From Olavius algarvensis Delta 4 endosymbiont (GTDB lineage Bacteria; Desulfobacterota; Desulfobacteria; Desulfobacterales; CAJINA01), in the NCBI GenBank assembly GCA_905176665.1, contig CAJINA010000282.1:47048-111047 (forward strand): DNA of 64,000 bases, given 5' to 3'. The position numbers and the translations under genes were made by a program. Numbering within the stretch: the first letter of the stretch is position 1; each line of letters starts with the position of its first letter. This document shows, one piece after another, positions 26,689 to 36,140 of this stretch. The notes below the pieces were generated by a model. The model was not told the DNA's origin. It ran no database searches and was given only the letters and a program-made list of their open reading frames with translations.

Positions 26689-27477
26689 ATGCAGCTTTCA
26701 GTCATTATGACAACTTACAACCGGCCGGGCGCCCTGCGCAGGGTATTGGAAGGGCTGGCCGGTCAGACCCGGCTACCGGATGAGGTGATCATTGCGGACG
26801 ATGGGTCCGGACCCGAGACCACCGCAGTGATTGCGTCTTTTGAGCAAGCAGGTCCGTTTGCACTGGAGCACGTGCGCCATGCCGATCGTGGCTTCCGTGC
26901 AGCCGCCATTCGGAACAAAGCGATCAATCGCTCCCACGGCGATTACCTGGTTTGCCTGGATGGGGACTGTATTCCCGACAGTCACTTTATTGCAGACCAT
27001 CTCAAATTGGCGCAACGCGGCTGCTTTTTTCAAGGCAAACGTGTTTTGATCGCGAAACAGCGGGCCGCCATTTTCAGTTTCCAGGAAATTGCCACCCCGT
27101 TGCGGAAACTGAAATGCCTGCTGCAATCGGACATCGGCAACCGGCACCACCTGCTCCGGCTTCCATTTTTTCCAGCGTTCAAGTCACGTCGCTTGAGTGG
27201 TATCCGCAGCTGCAATATGGGATTTTTCCGTGATGATATTTACGCGGTCAACGGGTTCAATGAAGATTTTGAGGGCTGGGGGCGCGAGGATTCGGAATTG
27301 GCGGTGCGACTTTTCAATTACGGCTTGAAAAGAAAGAGCCACGCCTTTGCGGCCATCTGCTTTCATCTCTGGCATGCCGAAAATGATCGCGACCGCCTGG
27401 CGGTCAACGATGCCCTGCTGGCGCAAATGCGGGCGGCCGAGACCTATTTTTGTACCCGGGGACTATCCGGCAAATGA
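26689..27477 (+). CDS. GT2 family glycosyltransferase
   Basis: This is a family 2 GT-A glycosyltransferase of 262 residues: LSVIMTTYNRPGALRRVLEGL, IIADDGSGPET, and the metal-binding VCLDGDCIPD. A galactosyltransferase-like C-terminal block (GFNEDFEGWGREDSELAVRL) follows, as seen in the chondroitin/capsule and LPS branch of GT2. It most likely adds an outer-core or O-antigen sugar. It overlaps the following methyltransferase by 4 bp (ATGA). Confidence 0.82.
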   Translation: MQLSVIMTTYNRPGALRRVLEGLAGQTRLPDEVIIADDGSGPETTAVIASFEQAGPFALEHVRHADRGFRAAAIRNKAINRSHGDYLVCLDGDCIPDSHFIADHLKLAQRGCFFQGKRVLIAKQRAAIFSFQEIATPLRKLKCLLQSDIGNRHHLLRLPFFPAFKSRRLSGIRSCNMGFFRDDIYAVNGFNEDFEGWGREDSELAVRLFNYGLKRKSHAFAAICFHLWHAENDRDRLAVNDALLAQMRAAETYFCTRGLSGK

Positions 27478-28229
27478 ATGCGAATTTAAAATACCATAAT
27501 GCGGATTTCGATGTCCGCCGGCTGAATGAAAATAACATCGACCGTATCCAATTTGCGATGCTGCCGGAGAACAGTACTGTTTTGGAGATCGGCTGCGCCA
27601 CAGGCTTTATGTCCGCCTATTTGCAAAACCAGATGGGATGCACGGTTACCGGGGTGGAGTTGAATCCCGCCCAGGCCGCGGTGGCCCGGGAACATTGCCG
27701 TTATCTGATTGAAGGCAACATTGCCACAGCGTCCGTCCAGGCGCAACTGGATACCCATGTTGCCGAAAAGGGCAAATTCGCCGTTGTCTTCATGTCCCAG
27801 GTCATTGAACACATTGCCGCGCCCCAGGACTTGCTGACCAGGATACGCGACTGGATCATGCCCGGCGGCTGTCTGGTGGTCTCAACCTGCAATGTGGCCC
27901 ACTGGCGTATCCGGCTGAACGTTATGCTCGGACGCTGGGAGTACACCGACTATGGTATTCTGGACCGGACCCATCTACGGTTCTTTACCGTGCACAGTTT
28001 TCGCCGGCTGCTCCAGGAATGTGGTTTTAACATTGTGGACGAAGGGTACAGTTTCGAAGATATCTGTCCGTTTCGCCTGTTGATCGACAAACGCGTGCTG
28101 GCGCCGACCGACCTTCTGCGCTTGATACCCTTTGTCGGCCTGGGGCTGCGGGAGAAATATATCTACAGATTTAAAAACCTGATTGCCACCCAATTTGCCT
28201 TCAAGGCGATTCCGGTAGACACGGTATGA
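27474..28229 (+). CDS. Class I SAM-dependent methyltransferase
   Basis: A 251-residue methyltransferase with the SAM-binding motif VLEIGCATGFMSAYL (about 37-51), an acidic VTGVELNP second strand, and VVFMSQVIEHIAAPQDLL as motif III. It belongs to the Methyltransf_11/23 type. In a glycan cluster it may methylate a sugar or cap a chain, but no substrate is visible. The ATG at 27474 overlaps the previous stop, and the next gene overlaps by 4 bp, so these three are translationally coupled. Confidence 0.8.
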   Translation: MNANLKYHNADFDVRRLNENNIDRIQFAMLPENSTVLEIGCATGFMSAYLQNQMGCTVTGVELNPAQAAVAREHCRYLIEGNIATASVQAQLDTHVAEKGKFAVVFMSQVIEHIAAPQDLLTRIRDWIMPGGCLVVSTCNVAHWRIRLNVMLGRWEYTDYGILDRTHLRFFTVHSFRRLLQECGFNIVDEGYSFEDICPFRLLIDKRVLAPTDLLRLIPFVGLGLREKYIYRFKNLIATQFAFKAIPVDTV

Positions 28230-29542
28230 AACCAGCGCGGTTGCACGATACCCATTGGTTGATCCTGGCCCACTGCTTCAATATGGATGGTCGGGCCGCC
28301 AGCCAGACGATTACCGATCGCCTGCCCGCGATGATGCAGGCGGGCATCCAGCCGGTGGTGCTGAGCGCCCCCACCGGTGACCGGGACGACCGTTTCCCCC
28401 ATTATCAGGTGATCTCGCCGGCACCGTCCGGCCTGTTGTTCGAGTTGCGCCATATCATTAAAAAAGGCGTTTCGTCGCGATTTGTGGAAAAATTGCTGAA
28501 GGCCCTGCTTTTAGTGGTATCTGCGCCGTTTCTGATTATCGAAAAGCTCATTCTGCAACTGGACAGCCAATGGTCCTGGTTTCTCAGCGCTACGGTGCGC
28601 GGGTACTTCGTGGGCCGTAAATATCGGCCGCAAATAGTTTATTCCACGGCCGGCCCCCCCAGTACCCATATGGCCGGCTTTTGCCTGCATAAACTGCTCC
28701 GGCGCCCCTGGCTCGCTGAACTGCATGATCCCCTGATCTACGATGATGAACGCCCCCGGTGGCACAACTACCTGTTTAAAAAGTGGATTGAAAAGACCAT
28801 CCTGGCCAATGCCGCTGCGGTCATCTATTTTACCGATAAAGCGCTGGAAAGCGCCACCCGGCGCCATAAGCTGAAAGGCCGGGCAGTGGTGTTGCGGCCG
28901 GGGGCCGACCTGCCGGATCTGGACGGTGCCGACTATACCCCCCGTGACAGGTTGCACCTTGGGCATTTCGGGTCTTTGGCCGCCGACCGGAACCTGGCGG
29001 CCATCATAAAAGGCCTGGCGGCCATCTTCGAGTCCCGGCCCGAGCTCCGTGAGCGCATTTGCCTGGATGTCTACGGCGCTCAATTGGATCCGGCCTCCCG
29101 GGCAGCATTGCAGAAATTTCCCTTGGGAGATGCGTTCTGTGCGCATGGGCGCCTGGAATTTGATCCGCGTACCGGCAAAAGCGGTCGGCAGCAGGTGCTC
29201 GAAGCCATGCGGCGCAGCGATGTCCTGCTTCTGGTGCATGGCACCGACAGCGCCTGCCAGGAATATATCCCGTCGAAACTGTACGAATACCTGCTGATGC
29301 GCAGGCCGATCCTGGGGCTGGCCTCACGTGGATCCGAGCTGGAATCCATACTGACAGCTACGGGCCACACTGTGGTGGCGGAAGAGGACCCGGCCGCCGT
29401 GCAGGCCGCGCTGCTGATATTCATCGAGGATTGGTTGGCAGGCGGCTTGCCCGATTCGCGTTTTGAATCGTCCTTTACAGTCGGCAATGCCGTCGACCAG
29501 CTTTTGGAAGTAGCCCGGCAAATCACCGCGGCATCAGGATAA
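28226..29542 (+). CDS. GT4-like glycosyltransferase
   Basis: The 438-residue product looks like a GT-B fold glycosyltransferase: FNMDGRAASQTITDRLPAMM near the N-terminus, then PQIVYSTAGPPSTHMAG, LAELHDPLIYDD, and a C-terminal donor half with LGHFGSLAADRNL and YIPSKLYEYLLMRRPILGLA, a typical GT4 sugar-nucleotide-binding stretch. A hydrophobic segment (about 93-113) suggests membrane association. The product sugar is unknown. It overlaps the methyltransferase by 4 bp. Confidence 0.78.
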   Translation: MKPARLHDTHWLILAHCFNMDGRAASQTITDRLPAMMQAGIQPVVLSAPTGDRDDRFPHYQVISPAPSGLLFELRHIIKKGVSSRFVEKLLKALLLVVSAPFLIIEKLILQLDSQWSWFLSATVRGYFVGRKYRPQIVYSTAGPPSTHMAGFCLHKLLRRPWLAELHDPLIYDDERPRWHNYLFKKWIEKTILANAAAVIYFTDKALESATRRHKLKGRAVVLRPGADLPDLDGADYTPRDRLHLGHFGSLAADRNLAAIIKGLAAIFESRPELRERICLDVYGAQLDPASRAALQKFPLGDAFCAHGRLEFDPRTGKSGRQQVLEAMRRSDVLLLVHGTDSACQEYIPSKLYEYLLMRRPILGLASRGSELESILTATGHTVVAEEDPAAVQAALLIFIEDWLAGGLPDSRFESSFTVGNAVDQLLEVARQITAASG

Positions 29543-29562
29543 GCCGCTTAAAGGAACCACGC

Positions 29563-30528
29563 ATGGATTTTGCGATCAGTGTCATCATTTTGAGCTATAA
29601 TAATTTCGAACGGACCACCGGCCCGTGTTTGGCGAGCCTGAGCGCCGATCCTGAAAATGATCATCCGGAGATCATCGTTATCGACAATGGGTCCGCCGAT
29701 GATACCCCTGCCCGGCTGCAGCAGGCCGTGGCCGGCCATGCCAATATCAAGCTGATCCTGAACAGTGACAACCGCGGCTTTGCAGGTGGAAACAATGACG
29801 GCGCAGCTATTGCCGCCGGCCGAGTGTTGATTTTGCTCAACAGTGATACCATCGTACCGGCGGGTGCGCTGTCCCGCCTGGGGAACCTGATGCTGACCAA
29901 CCCGGACTGGGCCATGCTGGGGCCGGTTACCAATCAGGCAGGCAATGAACAGAAGATCTTTACCCGGGAGACGGCGGTCACCAAGGTATTGCAGGAGGGC
30001 GCCGCCCGGTGTGCCCATTCCCGCAAGGATGTATTTCGGTCCGAACGGTTAGACTTCTTCTGTGTGGGTGTCCGCCGGGAGGTTTACCGGCGGTTCGGTG
30101 GCCTGGATGAACAGTTCGGGGCCGGCTACTATGAAGATACCGATTTCTCGTTGCAGGTAAAACAGGCCGGGTTGAAAATGATGTTTACCGAAGATGTGTT
30201 TGTCTACCATCAGGCTGGTAAGGGTTTTTCCCGGAAAGGGCAGCGCTACGTCAAGAAACTGATGCATGCCAACAAGCAAAAGCTCAAACGCAAATACGGC
30301 CGCACGGTCCCGTTGCTCCATATACGCGATTGCAATCTCTATGTACTGGACTGCTATGCGGATTTGGCCGACCAAATGGAAAATACCCTGGATCCGGACC
30401 TGGCCTATAAGTTCGCCAACCGGATGGAACTGGCCCACAGCTTGTGGCCCAACAGCCCTTTGAAGAAATGGCGGTATAAACGGAGTTTGAACCGAATCTG
30501 TTGCCGGGTGCCCTCGCTGGTGAGCTGA
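29563..30528 (+). CDS. GT2 family glycosyltransferase (rhamnosyltransferase-like)
   Basis: A 321-residue family 2 glycosyltransferase: ISVIILSYNNFERTTG, IIVIDNGSADDTPARL, SDNRGFAGGNNDG and LLNSDTIVP. DFFCVGVRREVYRRFGGLDE follows with YYEDTDFSLQVKQAG, which matches WbbL/rhamnosyltransferase-type enzymes. A charged C-terminal region (about 230-321) follows. It likely acts on O-antigen or outer core. It stands 20 bp after the GT4 gene. Confidence 0.82.
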   Translation: MDFAISVIILSYNNFERTTGPCLASLSADPENDHPEIIVIDNGSADDTPARLQQAVAGHANIKLILNSDNRGFAGGNNDGAAIAAGRVLILLNSDTIVPAGALSRLGNLMLTNPDWAMLGPVTNQAGNEQKIFTRETAVTKVLQEGAARCAHSRKDVFRSERLDFFCVGVRREVYRRFGGLDEQFGAGYYEDTDFSLQVKQAGLKMMFTEDVFVYHQAGKGFSRKGQRYVKKLMHANKQKLKRKYGRTVPLLHIRDCNLYVLDCYADLADQMENTLDPDLAYKFANRMELAHSLWPNSPLKKWRYKRSLNRICCRVPSLVS

Positions 30529-30549
30529 AAACCCTATCGGATAAAGATC

Positions 30550-31155
30550 ATGAAAGATTACCTGGCCAAGTTGAGCAGGCGCCTCGATCGCAAGGAGCCG
30601 TTTTACACTCGGGATATCCTTACGGAAGACATTTTCGACATCGGTGAGTATACGTACGGGGTGCCCAAAGTTCATTTCGACACTGATTTTCCCATGAAGC
30701 TGCGGATCGGTAAATTCTGCTCCATCGCCCCGGCCGTTGAAATTTTCCTGGGGATGAATCACCGTCTTGACTGGTGTACAACCTATCCGTTTCCATCTCC
30801 GGTGCCCCAAGTCAGGGATCTTTGGCCGGAGGCCGCGGACATCAAGGGCTTTCCCAGTTCGCATGGGGATGTGACGATCGGCCACGACGTCTGGCTCGGG
30901 CTGGGGGCCACGATCCTTTCCGGGGTGACCATTGGGGATGGGGCCGTCGTGGGAGCCAAAGCAGTGGTCACCAACGATGTGCCGCCTTATGCCGTGGCTG
31001 TCGGAAATCCGGCCGAAGTGGTAAAAATGCGCTTCGATGAGCAGACCATCGCCAAACTGCTGGAGCTCCAGTGGTGGCACTGGCCGGATGAAAAAGTCAG
31101 GCGGGCCGTACCTTTGCTCTGCAGCGATCGCATCGCTGAACTGATCACTTTTTAA
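30550..31155 (+). CDS. Hexapeptide-repeat acyltransferase, CatB/VatD-like
   Basis: A 201-residue left-handed beta-helix acyltransferase of the xenobiotic/CatB type. RIGKFCSIAPAVEIFLGMNHRLDW contains the GxxxSIA coil and the conserved histidine (NHR). Later coils read DVTIGHDVWLGLGATILSGVTIGDGAVVGA and NDVPPYAVAVGNPA. In this cluster it probably O-acetylates a sugar of the LPS; drug acetylation is known for relatives but not indicated here. Its 3' end overlaps the convergent minus-strand gene by 11 bp. Confidence 0.82.
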   Translation: MKDYLAKLSRRLDRKEPFYTRDILTEDIFDIGEYTYGVPKVHFDTDFPMKLRIGKFCSIAPAVEIFLGMNHRLDWCTTYPFPSPVPQVRDLWPEAADIKGFPSSHGDVTIGHDVWLGLGATILSGVTIGDGAVVGAKAVVTNDVPPYAVAVGNPAEVVKMRFDEQTIAKLLELQWWHWPDEKVRRAVPLLCSDRIAELITF

Positions 31156-32059
31156 ACTTGATGAGGCCTAGCGCGCGCAAGAATTCCTTAGTGTGCTTGA
31201 TGAGGCGGTCTTTGTTGTTCTTTTTCTCCACCAACCGGGCCCAATTGGACTGAATACAGATTCCCGTGTATTCTTTCGACAGGGTGTATTCATTTTCCCC
31301 CATTTCCTGTGAAATATAAAAATCGTCCGCATGATAGTAACTCTTGAACATGTGGGGGTGGGGTTTGAGAACCTGGGTGTGACTGTAATGCATATACTCG
31401 CCGTAGAGCTGGGTTTCACAGGGGTATTCGTAAAGAATTTCGTAGATGTTTTTGTTTTGGGGCTTAAGATATTCCGTATTAAATGCCTCCAGGACCTGGC
31501 AGGACCAGATGATGGGCGTTGAACCCCCAAAGGCCACGAATGGCCCGGAATTGCCGAACAGGCCCCGGAAACGGGTGATCAGTTCACTGATGTTGCGAAC
31601 CCGCTTTTCCCGGACTTTCCGGGGGACGTGCTGCAGGCGGGCCAATTCATTTTCGGCATCGTATTCGTCCTGGATGAGGTAGGGAATCTGGTCATTCCAG
31701 AAAAACTCGGCCGTATCAAACGGCCGGATGAAATAGGAGTCCGAGTCGATCCAGGCATAGTTTTGACAGACACCGGTTCTCCAGAATTCGAGCTTCAACA
31801 GTTGCTGGATGAGATGCGGCGGGAAAAGGGCCGGGAGCGGGCCGTTGGCCCCGGCGCTGATATCCAGAAGTTGTTCATCGGTATAGAAATGCACCGGGAA
31901 GGGCGCTAAGCACTCTTTGAACGCAGCAAGGTCTTTGTCCGGTACGGACATGTACAAGGGAATCGCGTCCTGGTTGAAACGGTGCACGCTTTCCGCCATG
32001 CGGCGTGCACGCAACATGTCTTTATCATAGGATTTGCAGAAAAATACCAGTTTTTCCAT
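31145..32059 (-). CDS. DUF6492-type putative glycosyltransferase
   Basis: A 304-residue protein starting KLVFFCKSYDKDMLRARRMAES, which resembles the DUF6492 family found in polysaccharide clusters. It contains YAWIDSDSYFIRPFD, a DxD-like motif expected for a GT-A metal-dependent transferase, and HPHMFKSYYHADDFY. The fold and activity are inferred from that motif only. It is the only minus-strand gene in this stretch, overlaps the acyltransferase end-to-end by 11 bp, and has its own candidate promoter at 32158-32186. Confidence 0.65.
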   Translation of the reverse strand: MEKLVFFCKSYDKDMLRARRMAESVHRFNQDAIPLYMSVPDKDLAAFKECLAPFPVHFYTDEQLLDISAGANGPLPALFPPHLIQQLLKLEFWRTGVCQNYAWIDSDSYFIRPFDTAEFFWNDQIPYLIQDEYDAENELARLQHVPRKVREKRVRNISELITRFRGLFGNSGPFVAFGGSTPIIWSCQVLEAFNTEYLKPQNKNIYEILYEYPCETQLYGEYMHYSHTQVLKPHPHMFKSYYHADDFYISQEMGENEYTLSKEYTGICIQSNWARLVEKKNNKDRLIKHTKEFLRALGLIKFKK

Positions 32060-32157
32060 GCCCGGCCTTTTTAAGTTGCAGTCAGCGTCCCGGTGATCTG
32101 TCGCGTGATGGTACCAAAGTTGGTGCGGCAGTTCGATGGGTTCGTAGCGTGCCTGTT

Positions 32158-32186
32158 GAAATACAAAAGCGTGGGGGGTTTGTCAA
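32158..32186 (-). promoter_or_regulatory. Candidate promoter for the DUF6492 gene
   Basis: Read on the minus strand, TTGACA (32186-32181) and TATTTC (32163-32158) are 17 bases apart, about 100 bp before the start codon at 32059. The -35 box is perfect and the -10 box is weaker. Confidence 0.4.
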
Positions 32187-32211
32187 ACTGCTTGGCCGTG
32201 GCATAGGTTAT

Positions 32212-32240
32212 TTGACTTATAGGGGGAACTGTGTTTTATA
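32212..32240 (+). promoter_or_regulatory. Candidate promoter for the O-antigen ligase gene
   Basis: TTGACT (32212-32217), a 17-base spacer and TTTATA (32235-32240) lie 44 bp before the ligase start at 32284. It is back to back with the minus-strand promoter at 32158-32186. Confidence 0.45.
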
Positions 32241-32283
32241 GGCTCTTCTAATGGGGAAGGCCCGACTCGTAAGGAAGACAGAC

Positions 32284-33630
32284 ATGAAGTTTTTCAGCCT
32301 GGAAAACACAAGGCCGGATATCGAACCGCCTGTATTTGAGATCATGCACAGAGTGATACTGGTTCTCATCTGGCTGTTCATATTTCACAACCCGTTTCCA
32401 ATCGTCGAATCGGTAAAAGAAATCTGTTATTATACTGCGGCGGTTTTTTTTCTAGTGCTGGTTGTCACTGGGAAGATTACGGTCCGGTTCGATACACCCT
32501 TGGCCCTCCCTTTTGCCCTCTATACCGGGTGGGTCCTGTTCGGCCTTTTCTTTGCACTCGACAAACCCGGCAGCCTCCATGACTTTGGAGCCCATCTGTT
32601 AAAGAACATCTGGCTGTATTATATCCTCTGTTACTATTTTGAGTCACGGGAACGTTTGATGGCGTTGGGATGGACGGTCATCATTGCCGCTTTTATCTTT
32701 TCAACGGTATCACTGACCTATTTTTATGGTTACCTGGGCCACAAGATCATAACGCGTTTCGGCACCGGCTTTCCCCGTGCCCAGACAAACGTGATCGGAT
32801 TTACGACTGTGTTTGCCTCCCTGCTGGCCTACCATTATCTCCGGTTTGAAAAAGATACTCGGGGCCGGATATTTTTAGTCGCAGCCTTGGTGATTACCAT
32901 GGCCGCTTCGGTGTTGACCCAGTCTCGTGGAACCCTGCTGGCCATTGTGGTCTCATTCTTTCTCCTGTCCCGACATAAGATTCTCTATGCCGCGATCGTA
33001 CTCAGTATGATCGGGTTTATCTTAATTTCTCCCATGCGTCAGGTGATCGGGGATCCGAAAACATACTACAGCCGCCTTTATCCGGCCTTCTTTTCCATAG
33101 AACTAATCAAGGATCACCCGCTGACCGGAACCGGGTATTCGCTGGATGCCCTGAAGAACCACGACCTTATAGATCCGCAAATATATGAACCCAGATTACC
33201 TGCGGCGGTGAAGGACCCCAAAAACATTTGGCCGCACAGCATGGTCTTCATCCTGCCGCACAGCATGCTGTTGAATATTCCCGTACGGACCGGAATTCCG
33301 GGGTTGATATTGTACGGTTACATTCTTTTTGTGTTTGCTAAGGAATCCTGGCGGTTGTATAGAAAGGGCAGCGATACGTTCATCCGGTCATGGGCGCTGT
33401 TCTGCCTGGCTGCCATGAGCATGCATGTCACCAAGGGCGCTTTTGAACCGGTGGACACCGCGATGGTGGAGGTGATCTTGTTTTCGATTTTTGCCATGCT
33501 GACGATAACCTCCTGCCAGGAAGAGAGCGCGGCCAAGGACACGGCAAATACCGAAATCCCGGGCGGCCGAACATCACCGGCCACTGCCCCCGGCGAACTG
33601 GAGCCGGCGCTGCCCGACAAGCAGAACTGA
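32284..33630 (+). CDS. O-antigen ligase family protein (WaaL/Wzy_C)
   Basis: A polytopic membrane protein of 448 residues with about eleven hydrophobic segments. The Wzy_C-type region includes ITMAASVLTQSRGTLLAI and, after a membrane helix, a periplasmic loop with IKDHPLTGTGYSLDAL and WPHSMVFILPHSMLLNIPVRTG; the histidine and arginine of that loop suit WaaL-type ligases. It would attach O-antigen from undecaprenyl pyrophosphate to the lipid A core in the periplasm. A Wzy polymerase is the alternative. The ATG at 32284 is preferred over an upstream in-frame ATG at 32251. Confidence 0.75.
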   Translation: MKFFSLENTRPDIEPPVFEIMHRVILVLIWLFIFHNPFPIVESVKEICYYTAAVFFLVLVVTGKITVRFDTPLALPFALYTGWVLFGLFFALDKPGSLHDFGAHLLKNIWLYYILCYYFESRERLMALGWTVIIAAFIFSTVSLTYFYGYLGHKIITRFGTGFPRAQTNVIGFTTVFASLLAYHYLRFEKDTRGRIFLVAALVITMAASVLTQSRGTLLAIVVSFFLLSRHKILYAAIVLSMIGFILISPMRQVIGDPKTYYSRLYPAFFSIELIKDHPLTGTGYSLDALKNHDLIDPQIYEPRLPAAVKDPKNIWPHSMVFILPHSMLLNIPVRTGIPGLILYGYILFVFAKESWRLYRKGSDTFIRSWALFCLAAMSMHVTKGAFEPVDTAMVEVILFSIFAMLTITSCQEESAAKDTANTEIPGGRTSPATAPGELEPALPDKQN

Positions 33631-33645
33631 AAAAGACTTGGGGAT

Positions 33646-34437
33646 ATGGAAAAAATTTCAGCTTATATAATCGCCTATAATGAACAGGAGAAGATCGCCG
33701 ATGCGATCAATAGCGTTCTCTGGGCGGATGAAATTATCCTGGCCGACTCTTACAGCACCGATGAAACGGCCGCAATTGCCGAATCTTTGGGGGCCAGGGT
33801 GGTGCAGATACCCTTCAAAGGATTCGGCCACCTGCGCAACCAGGCGCTGAAAGCCTGCCGGTACGACTGGATTTTCAGCCTCGATGCAGATGAACGCTGC
33901 ACGCCCGAAGTCCGGGATGAACTGCTGGCAATCGCCGGGTCCCCCGGGGCGGCCAACGTCTATTTTGTGCCGCGTAAAAATTTCTTCATGGGCAAGTGGA
34001 TCAAACACTCGGGGTTTTACCCCAATTATCGCCAGCCCCAATTTTTTCGCAACGGGGCCATGCGCTATAAACCGGATCCGGTTCACGAGGGGTATGCGTT
34101 GCTGACCGACACCCGGCCGGCATACCTGGAGAACGCCATCTGGCAGTTTCCATTCAAGAATTTCGACGAAATCCTGCATAAAGCCGGCAAGTATTCTACG
34201 CTGGGGGCCCAACGGCTGTCCGGTGAAGGGGCACCTTCCGGAATGTTTAAAGCCCTGGGGCATGGCCTCTGGTCGTTTATGCAACACTTTTTCTTGAAAA
34301 AAGGCCTGTTGGACGGTTGGGCTGGGTTCGTAATCGCCCTTGGAAATTTTGAAGGCACCTTTTATAAATACGCCAAGCTGCATCAAGATCGATCGGAATG
34401 GCATCCGCCCCCCAGCCCGCCGCTCACTCGTAAATAG
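33646..34437 (+). CDS. GT2 glycosyltransferase, WaaE/KdtX-like
   Basis: A 263-residue family 2 glycosyltransferase: ISAYIIAYNEQEKIADAI, then EIILADSYSTDET, RNQALKACRYDWIFSLDADE and VYFVPRKNFFMGKWIKHSG. This set is characteristic of the WaaE/KdtX group, which adds beta-1,4-glucose to inner-core heptose. The C-terminus has a short hydrophobic stretch for membrane contact. It follows the ligase by 15 bp. Confidence 0.8.
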   Translation: MEKISAYIIAYNEQEKIADAINSVLWADEIILADSYSTDETAAIAESLGARVVQIPFKGFGHLRNQALKACRYDWIFSLDADERCTPEVRDELLAIAGSPGAANVYFVPRKNFFMGKWIKHSGFYPNYRQPQFFRNGAMRYKPDPVHEGYALLTDTRPAYLENAIWQFPFKNFDEILHKAGKYSTLGAQRLSGEGAPSGMFKALGHGLWSFMQHFFLKKGLLDGWAGFVIALGNFEGTFYKYAKLHQDRSEWHPPPSPPLTRK

Positions 34438-34582
34438 GGTGTCAGGTTGTGAATAAGCAGGGTGCCGTTAACCCGGCGGATCGCCTGCCCATTGATCTTC
34501 ACTGCGGCCGGATCCCGATCTACTGTGGGCAGCCGGTTAAGTAATCGCAGAGATCGAGCAGTTAGACGGTGTATCCTCTGCC

Positions 34583-35728
34583 TTGGGGGAATTCATCAGC
34601 GCAAGATTGAAAATTGCAGTCCTGATAAAGCGGTTTATCGCCACTGGGGGTGCCGAGCGCTATGCCGTGGAAGTTACCCGGCGTCTTTTGCAGCGGGGGC
34701 ATATGATCGATCTGTATGCCCGCCAGGTTGAAACCGGACTGGCCCCCGATATGGAGGTCGTGGAAGTCCCCGACCGGCTGCGATTTTCGAGTGTCCTCAA
34801 TTCGTGGTCGTTTGCCGCGGAGACGGCCAAATGCCTGCGGGACTCCGCATACGATGTCATTCTTTCTCACGAAAGGGGCCATTGCCAGGACCTGGCCGTT
34901 ATCCACACCTTTGCATACAAGCTGGGGGTGGAAAATTACTCGCTGCTCAAGAAATTGAACAGTATCTATCTCAGCCCGCGCAGCTGGCTGCACCTGCGGT
35001 TGGAGCGCCAGCAGATGGCCAGCCCCTGGTTGGTGCCGGCTTCAAACACCATCAAGACGGGCATCCAGAAATACTACGGCCGCAGATCCAATATCCGGAT
35101 CGCCACGCCCGGGGTTGATATTGACTGGTTTCACCCGGACTGGACACGGCAGCACCGGGAAATGGCGCGCCGGGCGGAAGGGATCCGGGCCGATGAACTC
35201 GTGGTCCTGTTCGTCGGTTCCGAGTTCCGGCGCAAAGGACTGGACATGCTTATAAACGCCATCGAACCGGGAACGAAACTTCTCGTGGTCGGTGCCGGTG
35301 AGCGGCATGGCTATTATCGCCGCCTGGCTGCCAGAAAAGGGGAGCCGGGTCAGGTCCTTTTCAAGGGATTGGTCGACGATGTCCGTCGGTATTACGCGGC
35401 TGCCGACGTGGTAGCCCTGCCGTCGCGCAAGGAGGCCTTTGGCATGAGTGTTCTGGAAGGCATGGCGTGCGGCCTGCCGGTGGTCTGCAGTGATGCCGCG
35501 GGTGTATCCGCACTGGTAACCGACGGTGCCAATGGATACCTTTTCCAAGACACGGCCGGGCTGCAAGCGGCGCTCTCCAAATTAAAGCATCCCGAGATGC
35601 GGCGCCGCCTGGGTCACCAGGCTCGCCTGACGGCTGTCGACCATGCCTGGGATGCCACGACCGATGCGTTTGAACAGGTCTGCCGGCAGATCGCGGCGGA
35701 CAAACGATCCCGGCCAAACGGCCGTTGA
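34583..35728 (+). CDS. GT4 glycosyltransferase, WaaG-like
   Basis: A GT-B family 4 glycosyltransferase of 381 residues. The N-terminus reads LKIAVLIKRFIATGGAERYA, and HERGHCQDLAVIH follows as in WaaG. The donor half has VVLFVGSEFRRKGLDMLI, VALPSRKEAFGMSVLEGMACGLPVV and the EX7E-type glutamates. It likely adds the first outer-core hexose. There is no good ATG: TTG at 34583 or TTG at 34607 are the likely starts. The 145-bp gap before it (34438-34582) shows nothing I can name. Confidence 0.82.
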   Translation: MGEFISARLKIAVLIKRFIATGGAERYAVEVTRRLLQRGHMIDLYARQVETGLAPDMEVVEVPDRLRFSSVLNSWSFAAETAKCLRDSAYDVILSHERGHCQDLAVIHTFAYKLGVENYSLLKKLNSIYLSPRSWLHLRLERQQMASPWLVPASNTIKTGIQKYYGRRSNIRIATPGVDIDWFHPDWTRQHREMARRAEGIRADELVVLFVGSEFRRKGLDMLINAIEPGTKLLVVGAGERHGYYRRLAARKGEPGQVLFKGLVDDVRRYYAAADVVALPSRKEAFGMSVLEGMACGLPVVCSDAAGVSALVTDGANGYLFQDTAGLQAALSKLKHPEMRRRLGHQARLTAVDHAWDATTDAFEQVCRQIAADKRSRPNGR

Positions 35729-35749
35729 TCCTGGCAACCGGCTTCGACT

Positions 35750-35778
35750 TTGCCAGGGTGCCGTTAATTTGTTATATG
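35750..35778 (+). promoter_or_regulatory. Candidate promoter before the Trm112-like gene
   Basis: TTGCCA (35750-35755) and TATATG (35773-35778) with a 17-base spacer lie in the 207-bp gap after the GT4 gene, about 158 bp before the next start. It would separate the LPS cluster from the housekeeping block that follows. Confidence 0.35.
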
Positions 35779-35935
35779 TTTGCATATATGCCGGTCCGGG
35801 ATGGATACATCGCGATGATCGTACGCCGGGCAGGCGATTGCACCCGGGTTTAACGAGCCCGACCGGCAATGCGCTAAGTGTCGCCGACTGCAATCGGCCG
35901 TTACATTTACAATTCAATGATGGGGAGGATCGACA

Positions 35936-36106
35936 ATGGCTGTCAGCCAGGAACTGCTTGATATATTGGCTTGCCCGAAGTGCAAAGGTGACATCCAGCT
36001 CAATGACGCCGGGGATGGATTGATCTGTGATACTTGTAAACTGTTGTATGAAATCAGGGACGACATCCCCATTATGCTGATCGATGAGGCCAAACCCATA
36101 GCGTGA
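35936..36106 (+). CDS. Trm112-like zinc-ribbon protein (YcaR family)
   Basis: A 56-residue protein: MAVSQELLDILACPKCKGD, then a second CxxC (CDTC) and IRDDIPIMLIDEA at the end. This is the UPF0434/Trm112p-like zinc-ribbon family. In eukaryotes and archaea Trm112 activates methyltransferases; the bacterial role is unclear, and in several bacteria the gene adjoins lpxK or kdsB. The ribosome site GGGGAGGAT stands before the ATG. Confidence 0.85.
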   Translation: MAVSQELLDILACPKCKGDIQLNDAGDGLICDTCKLLYEIRDDIPIMLIDEAKPIA

Positions 36107-36140
36107 CCCACCGGTTTGGCGCCATTGCAATTTCCTAACT

